Of a stretch of DNA of 47,166 nucleotides, positions 18,848-27,331 are shown one piece after another. The stretch lies in contig DUEZ01000045.1 in NCBI GenBank assembly GCA_011174825.1, forward strand, positions 1 through 47,166, in the 5' to 3' direction. A program made the translations under genes and the position numbers. Numbering within the stretch: the first letter of the stretch is position 1; the number at the start of each line of letters is the position of its first letter. This DNA is from Anaerolineae bacterium. GTDB taxonomy: Bacteria; Chloroflexota; Anaerolineae; Anaerolineales; E44-bin32. The notes below the pieces were generated by a model. The model saw nothing but the letters and a program-made list of their open reading frames with translations. It was not told the origin of the DNA and searched no databases.

Positions 18848-21034
18848 CTATGGCTCAATACCCCAGATATTTAGCCGCCCGTCCTCCGAAATCGAAGCCA
18901 AGAAGTGCCCATCGGGTGAGAAGTCAACGCCACGTATGGCTGCGGAATGGCCACGCAGGATGTACAGTTGTTCACCAGTGGCTACGTCCCATAGAATCAC
19001 CGTCCCGTCCTTAGAACCTGAGGCTAAAATCCTCCCATTGCGCGAAAAATCGATATCGTAAACCCAATCAGAGTGTCCACTGAGGGTGCGGAGTTCCGAT
19101 CCAGTGTCGACATCCCATAGCTTTATCGTGTCATCCCACGAAGCCGAAGCCAGAATGCCTCCGTCAGGAGAAAAATCAACCTGCCATACGGTTGAGGTAT
19201 GCCCTTGAAGGGTTTGGATTTCCTCACCCGTTTCAACATCCCAGATCTTCACCCTCTCATCGGCTGATGCGGAGGCGAGCAAGCTGCCATCCGGTGAGTA
19301 AGCTATCCCCCAGACCCAACTGGTGTGACCGGATAGGTTACGTAACTCCTCCTTAGAGTAGATATTCCAGATCTTCACCATCTGGTCTTCCGAACCAGAA
19401 GCAAGAACGCCAAACTCGGTGGGTGAAAAATCCACACAAGTCACTTCACCATCATGCCCGACCAGCGTCGTGCCGGGAGAGGGGAACCCCCAGAGTCGTA
19501 TCGTCCCATCCTTGGAAGCGGAAGCTAGTGTGGCCGCTGCACCCTTTTTGAATGTGAGGCGATAGACCCAATCCGAGTGTCCATGTAGTTCACGTAAATA
19601 CCTGGTCAGGTTGGAATCCCACAATGACAGCCTTCCATCGCTGTGTCCTACAGCAAGCAAGACACCATTTCGGGAGAAGGCTACATCTGTGGCGTTGCCG
19701 ATTCCATGATGCGCAAGGATCTGTATTTCGCTCACATTTTCAGGTTCAAGTAGGAGTGAAGCATGATGAAGATCTGGTTCAGACGGGACACCCCATAATT
19801 GGACGATCCCGTGTTCAGACACCGTAGCGAAGATCCGACCGTCGGGCGAAAATGCTGTTGTTTGAATTCTCTCTTCAGCATCAAGACCATGGAGAAGATC
19901 CCATGTGGTGAGATCTAAGAACCAGAGTTCGTCGTGAAGCACAGCCAACATACGCCCATCCGGTGAGAAAACCATCTGAGTGGCTTCCAATGACACGATC
20001 ATTTCCCCATTGTTCAGATCCCATACCGATCCGTTGTCAATGGCCAGCATGTTCCCATCCGGTGAGATGTCGAGTTGGTACGACATCGGTTTACCAATCT
20101 CCGCTACCAATCCGCCACTGTCTACATCCCATAGACCGACAATTCCATGGTGTCCACTAGCGATGAGCGTTCGCCCATCTTGAGTGAAAGCTAGGTCCTT
20201 CACACCTTCACCTTCGACCTCAATGGTTCTGATCTCCTCACAACTGGGGAATTCGTAGAAAACCATCTGACTCAATCCGCACATGAAGCAATCTTTTGTA
20301 CCGATAACCAGCAGGTTCCCATCTGGTGAGAAGGCGGCACTGGCGGCCATAAGCCAACTCGGTTCAAGCACCCGGCGTTCACCGATTGGGTCCAGTTCCC
20401 ACACGCCTACAGCACCCACATCAGAAGTGGGGGAAGTACTGTCTTCCATCACCGCTGCAACGAATCGACTGTCGGGAGAGAACGCAAGCCGAGGGTGGGT
20501 GATAAAACCTCCCTCCAATAAGCCCTCCGACCTTTGCCCAAATAAGGTATTGAGAGTTTCGGAAACTTTACCTTGCTCAAGATCCCATAGGATGACCTCG
20601 CCTAGGCTTGATGCCACGCCTAGCATCCGCCCACTAGGAGAAAAAACGGGGTCTGAAGGTGGATAACCACCCAGATTGATGGTGAATCTCGCGAGCGGTC
20701 GGAGATAAGTGACATTTCTTGGCGCGATGATCTCCAAATCCGGAGGAAGGATGGATGAGGAAATTGGAGTAGATTCAATTGCCTCAGGCTGCTCAGGGGT
20801 TGATGTTCTTGTAGGTTCGAGAGGTGTAGAGGTTTGAAGACTATCGGAATGTGTTGGGGTGGTGAGTTGTACGAGGGTTGCGGTATTCAAGGGCGGTTCA
20901 GTAGCATCAGCCGGCACATTTGATGGCGTTGGAGTGATGTCCTTGTCAAGCCCTCCGCAGCCCCCGGAAAATACAGACATGATCAGTGTGAAAGAGAGGT
21001 ACAGGATGATATTGCGTCTGCATCGAGGCTTCAT
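18848..21034 (-). CDS. WD40-repeat lipoprotein
   Basis: 728 residues. The N-terminus has a signal peptide ending at a lipobox-like SGGC with Cys26, then a Thr/Pro/Ser-rich linker to about residue 100. The rest is WD40 repeats, roughly 13-14 units such as GHSDWVYDIDFSRNGRILASGSKDGT, enough for two seven-bladed propellers. The last units near the C-terminus are the most regular. WD40 propellers are protein-interaction platforms; no enzymatic domain is present. Secretion and surface anchoring by lipid are inferred. It has no operon partner; a -10-like TATAAT lies about 50 bases upstream. The client is unknown. Confidence 0.9.
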   Translation of the reverse strand: MKPRCRRNIILYLSFTLIMSVFSGGCGGLDKDITPTPSNVPADATEPPLNTATLVQLTTPTHSDSLQTSTPLEPTRTSTPEQPEAIESTPISSSILPPDLEIIAPRNVTYLRPLARFTINLGGYPPSDPVFSPSGRMLGVASSLGEVILWDLEQGKVSETLNTLFGQRSEGLLEGGFITHPRLAFSPDSRFVAAVMEDSTSPTSDVGAVGVWELDPIGERRVLEPSWLMAASAAFSPDGNLLVIGTKDCFMCGLSQMVFYEFPSCEEIRTIEVEGEGVKDLAFTQDGRTLIASGHHGIVGLWDVDSGGLVAEIGKPMSYQLDISPDGNMLAIDNGSVWDLNNGEMIVSLEATQMVFSPDGRMLAVLHDELWFLDLTTWDLLHGLDAEERIQTTAFSPDGRIFATVSEHGIVQLWGVPSEPDLHHASLLLEPENVSEIQILAHHGIGNATDVAFSRNGVLLAVGHSDGRLSLWDSNLTRYLRELHGHSDWVYRLTFKKGAAATLASASKDGTIRLWGFPSPGTTLVGHDGEVTCVDFSPTEFGVLASGSEDQMVKIWNIYSKEELRNLSGHTSWVWGIAYSPDGSLLASASADERVKIWDVETGEEIQTLQGHTSTVWQVDFSPDGGILASASWDDTIKLWDVDTGSELRTLSGHSDWVYDIDFSRNGRILASGSKDGTVILWDVATGEQLYILRGHSAAIRGVDFSPDGHFLASISEDGRLNIWGIEP

Positions 21035-21365
21035 GACCTATCCCTTCTTGAATTCATTCAAACACTGGGCTGCATTATAGGTCTAATAGGAGGGATGTGC
21101 ATGGAAGTCCTTCGAACCTTCAACAGGCTCATCTCGGCAATCGTTCGATAATCCTTCGGCAAGCTCAGGGGGCTTAGGGCAGGCAGGATAATGCAGATCC
21201 GGAATGGCTGCTAAAAAAAGTCATACACAAGTGCCGATGTTGCCGGAGGGAAGCCTTAAAGAAACACCTGGATGATCTTCGAATCAACCAGGTGTGGCGG
21301 ATTGAGGTTTTCCTGCTGGTTGGCTATCACCTTCTCAGGAGGGAAGCGTCACCATCATCATTGAT
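21035..21365. other. Intergenic region with dispersed repeat and terminator
   Basis: This 330-base gap holds the upstream region of the WD40 gene (a TATAAT-like box on the - strand near 21075) and a dispersed unit containing CCTTCGGCAAGCTCAGGG near 21150-21177. It also holds the terminator of the cytochrome gene. I see no coding frame. Confidence 0.6.
21264..21295 (-). terminator. Stem-loop terminator after the cytochrome c gene
   Basis: On the - strand an 8-bp stem (ACACCTGG against CCAGGTGT) and an inner 4-bp stem, separated by an A/A-type mismatch, close a 6-base loop. It is followed by TTCTTTAAG. It lies about 70 bases after the cytochrome c stop. Confidence 0.65.
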
Positions 21366-21722
21366 CTATGGCCCATAATTCTCGGCTAAGTACTTGATCA
21401 GAACCTCTTTTTCTTCAGCATTAAGCCGTGCGCCCTTACCAACCATTTCAGAGACATTCTGCTCCCACTGTTCCAGTGACCAGCTCTTGTTCGTGACCCG
21501 ATTCAGATTATGACAGGCAGTACACCGTTGCTGGAGGAGAGCTTCTCCGTCAATCGAGGGTGGAGGGATCGTGGATTCAACTACATCTGGGATTTCAGTT
21601 GACTCCTCTGCCTTTGGAGGCACCGTTGGTTGGGAGGTCTCAGAACCACCACAGGCAGCCAGCAATCCGACGGTAATGATCATTGCGATCATACATACCC
21701 ATTTATGTGATTGTACTTTCAT
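21366..21722 (-). CDS. Mono-haem cytochrome c lipoprotein
   Basis: 118 residues. The signal peptide ends at a lipobox LLAAC (Cys24), followed by a Pro/Glu-rich linker of about 35 residues. A single class-I haem site is present: C67, C70 and H71 (CTACHNL), with M93 the likely sixth ligand. The EEKEVLIKYLAENYG helix at the end is typical of small c-type cytochromes. I place the start at the ATG with GGAG 6 bases upstream, rather than an in-frame ATG 14 codons earlier. A role in electron transfer at the outer face of the membrane is inferred. No oxidase or reductase gene is adjacent. Confidence 0.88.
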   Translation of the reverse strand: MKVQSHKWVCMIAMIITVGLLAACGGSETSQPTVPPKAEESTEIPDVVESTIPPPSIDGEALLQQRCTACHNLNRVTNKSWSLEQWEQNVSEMVGKGARLNAEEKEVLIKYLAENYGP

Positions 21723-21863
21723 CTCATTCTCCGTGTGTGGTGTTTGTTCAACGAGTTCTTCCACAGATATATTGTACCAAATTACTCCGAATAGAAGCAG
21801 CGATTGATGAAAATAATGATCGAAAGGGGAATTGCCCCTACACCTACAGCCTACAGTCTTTCC

Positions 21864-21891
21864 GTAGGGGCGGTTCGCGAACCGCCCCTGC
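21864..21891. repeat. 28-base palindromic repeat, near-perfect copy
   Basis: GTAGGGGCGGTTCG followed by its complement with one changed position. It matches the perfect copy at 35094-35121. It lies between the cytochrome c gene and the oppC-like stop. Function unknown; it could form a hairpin in RNA or a cruciform in DNA. Confidence 0.8.
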
Positions 21892-21962
21892 TTTGAATTT
21901 GCTTTATGTAGATTATTGTAGGGATTTCTATATCCTGGTGCTGTTCCGTGAGGAAAATTATC

Positions 21963-22919
21963 TTATCGCACACGCAGTCGGGGATTAAAGATCTCATCAA
22001 GGGCGCGTCCGACGAGGTAGAAGGCGCTGCAAAAGAGCATGATTGCGAAAGCCGGTGGGAGGATCACGTGCCATTGGCCTTTGAGGGTGAACCAGCGGAA
22101 GGTCTGCTGACCAATCCATATCATGGTTCCCCAGCTGAGGTAGTATTGCGTGCGGCCAAAATAGGACAGTAGTGATTCCGTGAGGACCGCACCAACAACG
22201 GTAAAGACTGCGTGAACGATCGTCAACGACAGGAGACCGGGCAAAATGTGCTTACGGATCACATGACCATCACTCCCGCCGGCTGCCTGTGCAGCTTCGA
22301 TGAAGGGTTTAACCTTGATCTTCAAAGTGTGGGATTTGACTACAATCGCCTGCCCTCCCAATCCTGTCACAACGCCATAAGCGATCGCTACCATGGGCCA
22401 TTCCAATCGCAACAACAATCCGAAAATTAACAATACGATCGGTGCGGGGAGAAGTACAAACACATCGGAGATCCCCATGAGGATTGCGTCAACCACACCG
22501 CCGAAGTATCCTGCAGCGCCACCAAGCAGGGTGGAGATGGTAACAGCGATGATCGCAGCGACGATACCTACTGAAAACGATGTCTGTGTACTGGCAAGAA
22601 GACGGCTTAATACATCGCGACCGAAGTTATCGGTACCAAGGAGGTGTCGCCAGGATGGTGTGGTGGGGTGGGGCATGATGGTGATATCGAAACCAATGGA
22701 GGGATCAAATAGCGTGCGATTCCAAACGGTCTCCATAAGGATTGGGTGAGACAATGCCATCAGCCCAAAGATGAAGATCATGATCAATCCAAGCCTGCCA
22801 AGAGGTTGTTGGAGGAACAGCTCCCAGTGGCTATAAAACCACCGTCGGTGAGCCCATCGGTGCAGTAGGTATGTCCGAATTTTTTCTCGTGTAGAGGCGT
22901 CGGGTCCTTGTTGGGCCAT
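21963..22919 (-). CDS. OppC/DppC-type ABC transporter permease
   Basis: 318 residues with about six membrane segments. Signatures are the family's HLLGTDNFGRDVLSRLL after the first periplasmic loop and the ABC-contact EAA loop, here EAAQAAGGSDGHVIRKHILPG. It is the second permease of a dipeptide/oligopeptide/nickel-type importer. It starts 5 bases after the OppB-like gene, so the two are one operon. No ATPase (oppD/F) or binding protein lies nearby, so the substrate cannot be inferred. Confidence 0.9.
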   Translation of the reverse strand: MAQQGPDASTREKIRTYLLHRWAHRRWFYSHWELFLQQPLGRLGLIMIFIFGLMALSHPILMETVWNRTLFDPSIGFDITIMPHPTTPSWRHLLGTDNFGRDVLSRLLASTQTSFSVGIVAAIIAVTISTLLGGAAGYFGGVVDAILMGISDVFVLLPAPIVLLIFGLLLRLEWPMVAIAYGVVTGLGGQAIVVKSHTLKIKVKPFIEAAQAAGGSDGHVIRKHILPGLLSLTIVHAVFTVVGAVLTESLLSYFGRTQYYLSWGTMIWIGQQTFRWFTLKGQWHVILPPAFAIMLFCSAFYLVGRALDEIFNPRLRVR

Positions 22920-22924
22920 GGAGG

Positions 22925-24076
22925 TTATTCCAATCCTCTATATCGAACCCGAGGGTCGAGGTAGTTGTAAAGGATATCTAGCAGGATATGGGCGATGAGG
23001 GCAAGGATTCCAACGATTGAAAGGATACCTAAGAGAACCGGGATGTCTTGATATTCAATGGCACTAAAAATGATCTCCCCTGTAGCTTGCCACGTGAAGA
23101 CTCGTTCGATTACCAAACTTCCAACCAAGATAAATGGTAAATTAAGCGCCATGCGCGTGATCACCGGTAGGATGGCATTACGTGCGACGTGCCGATCGCG
23201 AATCACAGCATCAGGAAGTCCTTTCGCACGTGCTGTTAATACATAATCATCATGTTTTGTTTCCAACATAGCGGCGCGCATGATCATCATTGTCTCTCCA
23301 AAGGAGAGCAGAACTACCGTGATTAGGGGTAATGTGAGGTGCGCTAAGACATCGATTGCTAGATAGCTGAGTCCTGATCTTGACCACCAAATCCCAATTC
23401 CAATTCCTATGATCACTATTCCAACTGCCTGCGCTATCCTACGCCAGTGGTGTTTTTTTATTCCGCGAGAGGCACGTCGAACCAGTAAGAAGGCTGTGAG
23501 GGAAATTACGCTTGTTATTAACATTCGTTCCAGCAAGGTGTCAATCATCACGGGTGCATTGAACCATACGTTGGGGTTAACAAGCCTCTGATAAGGGAGC
23601 CATTTCAGGTACCAGCCGAAGATGTTGATCATTACGAAGCCCAGCCAAGGTGCGAATGAGGTATAGGTCGCGACACCACCTAAGGTCACCCCAAATTCGA
23701 GCCATCCACCCCTGCGCCATGCAATCATCTTGCCTAGCCAGATACCCAACATGTATGCCAGAATGGCTGCCGAAAGGAAGAGAAGAAGGGTTCGAGAGAT
23801 GCGATTAAAGAGGATAGCGCTGACGGGGGTAGGCCAATTCTGGAACGATACACCTAGATCCAACTGGAGAAATTTACCCAACCATCGAAGGTATTGTATC
23901 CAAAGTGGAAGATCCAACCCTAGTTGACGCTGCATGAATGCACGCCATGTTGGTCCTTGGAGCGTAAAGGCGGTGTAGTCGTACGGGAGAGCGTGGATCA
24001 ATGCAAAGAGTAGGGATTGGAAGAGGATTAGTGTTACGAACGCCCGGACCATTCGGCGGATGATGAATTTGAGCAT
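22925..24076 (-). CDS. OppB/DppB-type ABC transporter permease
   Basis: 383 residues from the chosen start MLKFIIRRMVRAFVTLILFQS, which is the typical OppB opening and has AGGGATC upstream. A 59-residue in-frame extension to 24253 has no family similarity. About seven membrane segments can be read, more than the usual six. The EAA loop is TARAKGLPDAVIRDRHVARNAILPV. The extra hydrophobic stretch VGIVIIGIGIGIWWS in the middle, preceded by a basic loop, is not part of standard OppB. It forms a two-gene operon with the OppC-like gene. Substrate unknown. Confidence 0.88.
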   Translation of the reverse strand: MLKFIIRRMVRAFVTLILFQSLLFALIHALPYDYTAFTLQGPTWRAFMQRQLGLDLPLWIQYLRWLGKFLQLDLGVSFQNWPTPVSAILFNRISRTLLLFLSAAILAYMLGIWLGKMIAWRRGGWLEFGVTLGGVATYTSFAPWLGFVMINIFGWYLKWLPYQRLVNPNVWFNAPVMIDTLLERMLITSVISLTAFLLVRRASRGIKKHHWRRIAQAVGIVIIGIGIGIWWSRSGLSYLAIDVLAHLTLPLITVVLLSFGETMMIMRAAMLETKHDDYVLTARAKGLPDAVIRDRHVARNAILPVITRMALNLPFILVGSLVIERVFTWQATGEIIFSAIEYQDIPVLLGILSIVGILALIAHILLDILYNYLDPRVRYRGLE

Positions 24077-24518
24077 CGAGATCCCTAAGTCGATATAGTT
24101 ATGATCTCTCTCGTTTGTTCGTTCTGATTGAGGTGGTCCCTCGGCAAAGTCATCAAAGAAAGGGGGAGAGGGCCAATTATGTCTTGAGAGTAGGTTACCT
24201 ACAAATATACCTGTTTTTAAAGAAATTGGTTCACGCGGTGCAATGACCATCAAACCACCCCGTTGCCGCTGATTGGATTATGCGAAGGTATTTGAGTTTT
24301 CCAATAATTTAGCAAAAGATGGTCGAAGGCTAAGGTTGGATTCTTAAAAAGGAGCACCCCCAGACCTGAGGGGGGCAAGCCCGGGGGCGGTCGCAACATT
24401 GACCCGAAGATCAAGTGACGACGCACGCATTAAAACATCAACTCCCTAGATGAGCAATAGTCAATTTGTCCCTCGGAGTTAGGTAGAATGTCATCAATGC
24501 CTCAACTTTAAACAGATG
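24077..24518. other. Intergenic region between bcp and the permease pair
   Basis: About 440 bases with no convincing gene, once the permease start is taken at 24076. It contains a C5/G5 stem-loop (see the terminator entry) and a GC-rich run near 24376-24400. The part close to 24076-24250 can be read as an N-terminal extension of OppB, but the residues look random. Confidence 0.55.
24346..24376 (-). terminator. Intrinsic terminator downstream of bcp
   Basis: On the - strand a stem of five C and five G (357-361 with 370-374, counting from 24000) closes an 8-base loop. It is followed by TGCTCCTTTTT. It lies about 150 bases after the bcp stop. Confidence 0.6.
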
Positions 24519-24986
24519 TTAAACATCCCCCAGGGCGTCGAGAATCTCAGCACTGTGGGTTGCAGGTTTGACCTTTTCAAAGATCTGAACGATCTTACCC
24601 TCAGGATCGATCAAGAAGGTCGTTCGATGCACTCCCATGTATTCGCGGCCCATGGCTTTCTTCAACCCCCAAACGCCATAGGCTTCACTTACTTGGTTTT
24701 CAGGGTCAGCCAATAACGTAAAAGGTAGGGTATGTTTGGCTTTAAATTTGGATTGTTTGGTCACAGTGTCGGGGCTGATGCCCAGGATCACAACGCCTTT
24801 GTCTTCATACATGCTGTAATCGTCTCGGAAGCCACAGGCTTCTGTTGTACATCCTGGCGTGTCCGCCCTTGGGTAGAAGTAGAGCACGATATATTGACCC
24901 CGGAAATCGCTTAGCTTGATCGGTTGATCCGCATCTGAGAGCAGTTCGAAATCCGGAGCCAATTCACCGGGTTTTAACATCGGCAT
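24519..24986 (-). CDS. bcp: Thioredoxin-dependent peroxiredoxin, Bcp/PrxQ type
   Basis: 155 residues, the usual Bcp length. The peroxidatic Cys is C46 and the resolving Cys is C51 in PRADTPGCTTEACGFRD, the atypical 2-Cys PrxQ arrangement. It reduces hydroperoxides with electrons from thioredoxin, in the cytoplasm. The start has GGAGG 7-8 bases upstream. It is monocistronic as far as I can see. Both Cys codons are ordinary Cys, in contrast to the recoded site of the thioredoxin at 31092-32120. Confidence 0.95.
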   Translation of the reverse strand: MPMLKPGELAPDFELLSDADQPIKLSDFRGQYIVLYFYPRADTPGCTTEACGFRDDYSMYEDKGVVILGISPDTVTKQSKFKAKHTLPFTLLADPENQVSEAYGVWGLKKAMGREYMGVHRTTFLIDPEGKIVQIFEKVKPATHSAEILDALGDV

Positions 24987-25118
24987 AAGAATTCCTCCAT
25001 TTGATTGTGATGGGTAAATCCTAACGGCTAGGTTGAGATCATCGATTATACCTTTACTTTGCCCTACTCGATTTTTGGTATAGGCGGCTGCTATGGATTC
25101 ATTATTTACTGAGAAAAG

Positions 25119-25202
25119 GGATCAGGGATTAGGGAACAGTGATCAGGATTTACTGGAGTTAATGCTCTGGACGCCTGATCCCAGATCCCCAATCCCTGAT
25201 CC
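25119..25202. repeat. Fold-back element with 29-base imperfect inverted arms
   Basis: The arm at 25119-25147 (starting GGATCAGGGATTAGGG) and the arm at 25174-25202 (ending CCCCAATCCCTGATCC) are inverted copies with about five mismatches, around a 26-base centre. It lies between bcp and the moeA-PBP gene. No coding potential; it looks like a small dispersed element. Confidence 0.75.
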
Positions 25203-25258
25203 AAGTTCCTTGCTGCATAGATATCGGAGAAACAGAAATTCCTCTTACCAACCGCTGA

Positions 25259-27235
25259 TCACCCTATTTCAGCGATGATCTCGCCCATAGGTGTGGTGCC
25301 GTAGCCAGCTATGGCGTCAACTGCATCCCGAAATTCTGTCTCGTGTAACAGCTCAAGGAGAGGCGCTAGTTTTGTGCTTGCATAATGTTCGAGGGGGATC
25401 ACCAGGTCGAACCGTTCGTTATACAGTGGAATGAAATCCAGCTTCAGTGCGTCCGCTGCAGCTCGGATACCGAGCCCGCAATCTACAGCTCCGGACATGA
25501 CCGCCGCTGCTACGGCCAGGTGTGAATACTCCTCCCGTTCATATCCAGTGATGGAGTCCGTATCGACTCCCAGTTCTCCTAGATGGTAATCCAAAAGAAT
25601 GCGCGTGCCAGCGCCTGGTTGACGATTGATAAAGCTAACGCCGTCCTTAACTAAGTCCGCTAGACCTGTAAGACCTTTTAGGTTACCTGGTGCGACGATC
25701 AAACCTTGCTCACGTGTGACGTATCCTACGACGACGACAGGAACTTCGGGAAGGTACTTTTCTATGTATGAAAGATTGTATTCCCCACTTTCGGGGTCGA
25801 GAAGGTGGCTCCCGGACAGGTGGGCTTCCCCCCTTTTAAGGGCGACCAATCCGCCTAGACTTCCCAGGTTTGCAGAACTGAGACGAGAGCCACGTTGGCT
25901 TAGGAATTGGGCCATCAGATCGATCGTCAGGTCATGTGAACCAAGAACGAGGATGGTTCGTTCGACATCGGCAAGCGACCGATAGAGACGCACGCTGACA
26001 GTTTCACCGGTTTGGAGTCCCTGAACACCAGCGGGTATCAGCACGATACCATCGGCCCGCACAAGGGAGGTTATGACGCCAGCACCTCTCGATAATGGGG
26101 CTGCGATCATACGCTCCCCAACACGACCGACCGTGACTCTCAAATACTCGTCATCACCGAGTGATGAACGTACCTTCCGGGTCAAGGTCGCGTCTATCGT
26201 CTGCGGTGCTAGTGGGGGTCGACCAAGCCATCGTGCCAACAAGGGCTCGACGAAGATCTCACCCGTCAGGGCGGTGGAGACTGGGTATCCCGGGACGCCA
26301 ATCACAGGGACAAAGGCACGCGCCAGACTGCTCCCTTCAGGCGTACGTTTAACCAATCCAAGGACCACTGGGTGGCCTGGTCGGACAGCGACGCCATGAA
26401 CGAGGAGTTTCCCAAGACTTTCGACAACCTTGGCCGTGTAGTCCTCCGATCCAGCGGAAGACCCGGCGTTGACCAGTACCAAATCGTGGTTGGCTGCCGC
26501 CTCTGACACGGCTTCACGGATGCGTTCAAAGTCATCCGGCAGGCTGGGGTACCTTGTAGCCTGGCCACCCCAGGTTTCAACCTGAGCTGCTAGAACAAGG
26601 GAATTGTATTCGATCGTTTCTCCTGGTTCTACCTCCGAGCCTATCGGGACCAATTCGGTACCAGTAGGGATGATGGCAACTCGTGGTCGTCGCCAAACGC
26701 GAACCTCATCATGACCACTACCGGCGATAGCCCCAAGATCAACTGGGCGCAGTTCGTGACTAGCAGGTACCACCAGTTCCGTAGCGACCATGTCCTCTCC
26801 CATGGCGCGCACATGAGTCCAGGGCGCAAGCGCGGCGCGAATTCGAATCGACGGTTCTCCTGCTTCCTGGATAGGCTCAACATTTTCGATCGGCACCACA
26901 GCATCAGCCCACTGTGGTAACGGGTCACCGGTATCCACATACGTCGCGTTAAGATCAACTTGCAGTGTGATCGGTTTTCGATCACTGGCGCCGCTCGTGT
27001 CAGCTGCGCGTAAGGCAAAGCCGTCCATCGCTGCTGCGTAGTAGTGAGGTGAAGAAATGCGGGCCCATACAGGTTCTGCCGTCACACGCCCAAGGGCATT
27101 CTCCAAGGGGATCCCCTCGAATCCTAAAGGTTCCCAAAGACCAACAGCCTCTAGCGCTTCGATCAATATGTCCCATGCCTTTTCGAGGGGGATGTCGCGT
27201 AAATAAATGTTTTCCAACTCGTTGTCAGTATTCAT
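25259..27235 (-). CDS. MoeA fused to a periplasmic-binding-like (LysR substrate-type) domain
   Basis: 658 residues. Residues 1 to about 410 are a MoeA domain, with MDGFALRAADTSGA near 70, IPTGTELV, and the VLVNAGSSAG and VIGVPGYPVSTAL motifs. MoeA inserts molybdate or tungstate into adenylated molybdopterin. From about residue 425 a PBP-like domain follows: LVLGSHDLTIDLMAQFL, then NRQPGAGTRILLDY and PLYNERFDLVIP. The fusion is known in archaea and some bacteria and may bind the oxyanion or an adapter. It lies 96 bases downstream of the stand-alone moeA. Its exact role is not known. Confidence 0.9.
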   Translation of the reverse strand: MNTDNELENIYLRDIPLEKAWDILIEALEAVGLWEPLGFEGIPLENALGRVTAEPVWARISSPHYYAAAMDGFALRAADTSGASDRKPITLQVDLNATYVDTGDPLPQWADAVVPIENVEPIQEAGEPSIRIRAALAPWTHVRAMGEDMVATELVVPASHELRPVDLGAIAGSGHDEVRVWRRPRVAIIPTGTELVPIGSEVEPGETIEYNSLVLAAQVETWGGQATRYPSLPDDFERIREAVSEAAANHDLVLVNAGSSAGSEDYTAKVVESLGKLLVHGVAVRPGHPVVLGLVKRTPEGSSLARAFVPVIGVPGYPVSTALTGEIFVEPLLARWLGRPPLAPQTIDATLTRKVRSSLGDDEYLRVTVGRVGERMIAAPLSRGAGVITSLVRADGIVLIPAGVQGLQTGETVSVRLYRSLADVERTILVLGSHDLTIDLMAQFLSQRGSRLSSANLGSLGGLVALKRGEAHLSGSHLLDPESGEYNLSYIEKYLPEVPVVVVGYVTREQGLIVAPGNLKGLTGLADLVKDGVSFINRQPGAGTRILLDYHLGELGVDTDSITGYEREEYSHLAVAAAVMSGAVDCGLGIRAAADALKLDFIPLYNERFDLVIPLEHYASTKLAPLLELLHETEFRDAVDAIAGYGTTPMGEIIAEIG

Positions 27236-27331
27236 CGTGAGGTAGAGACTCCCTTGGATACCTCGAGTTCATCAGCCATAAGACTTACGAGGGATCCTCG
27301 TTGTTAACACCTATTGGCGTTCCATTACAAG

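Noticed and set aside
24077..24253. N-terminal extension of the OppB-like permease
   Set aside because: The 59 residues look random and charged; the typical OppB start with an upstream AGGG site follows at 24076.
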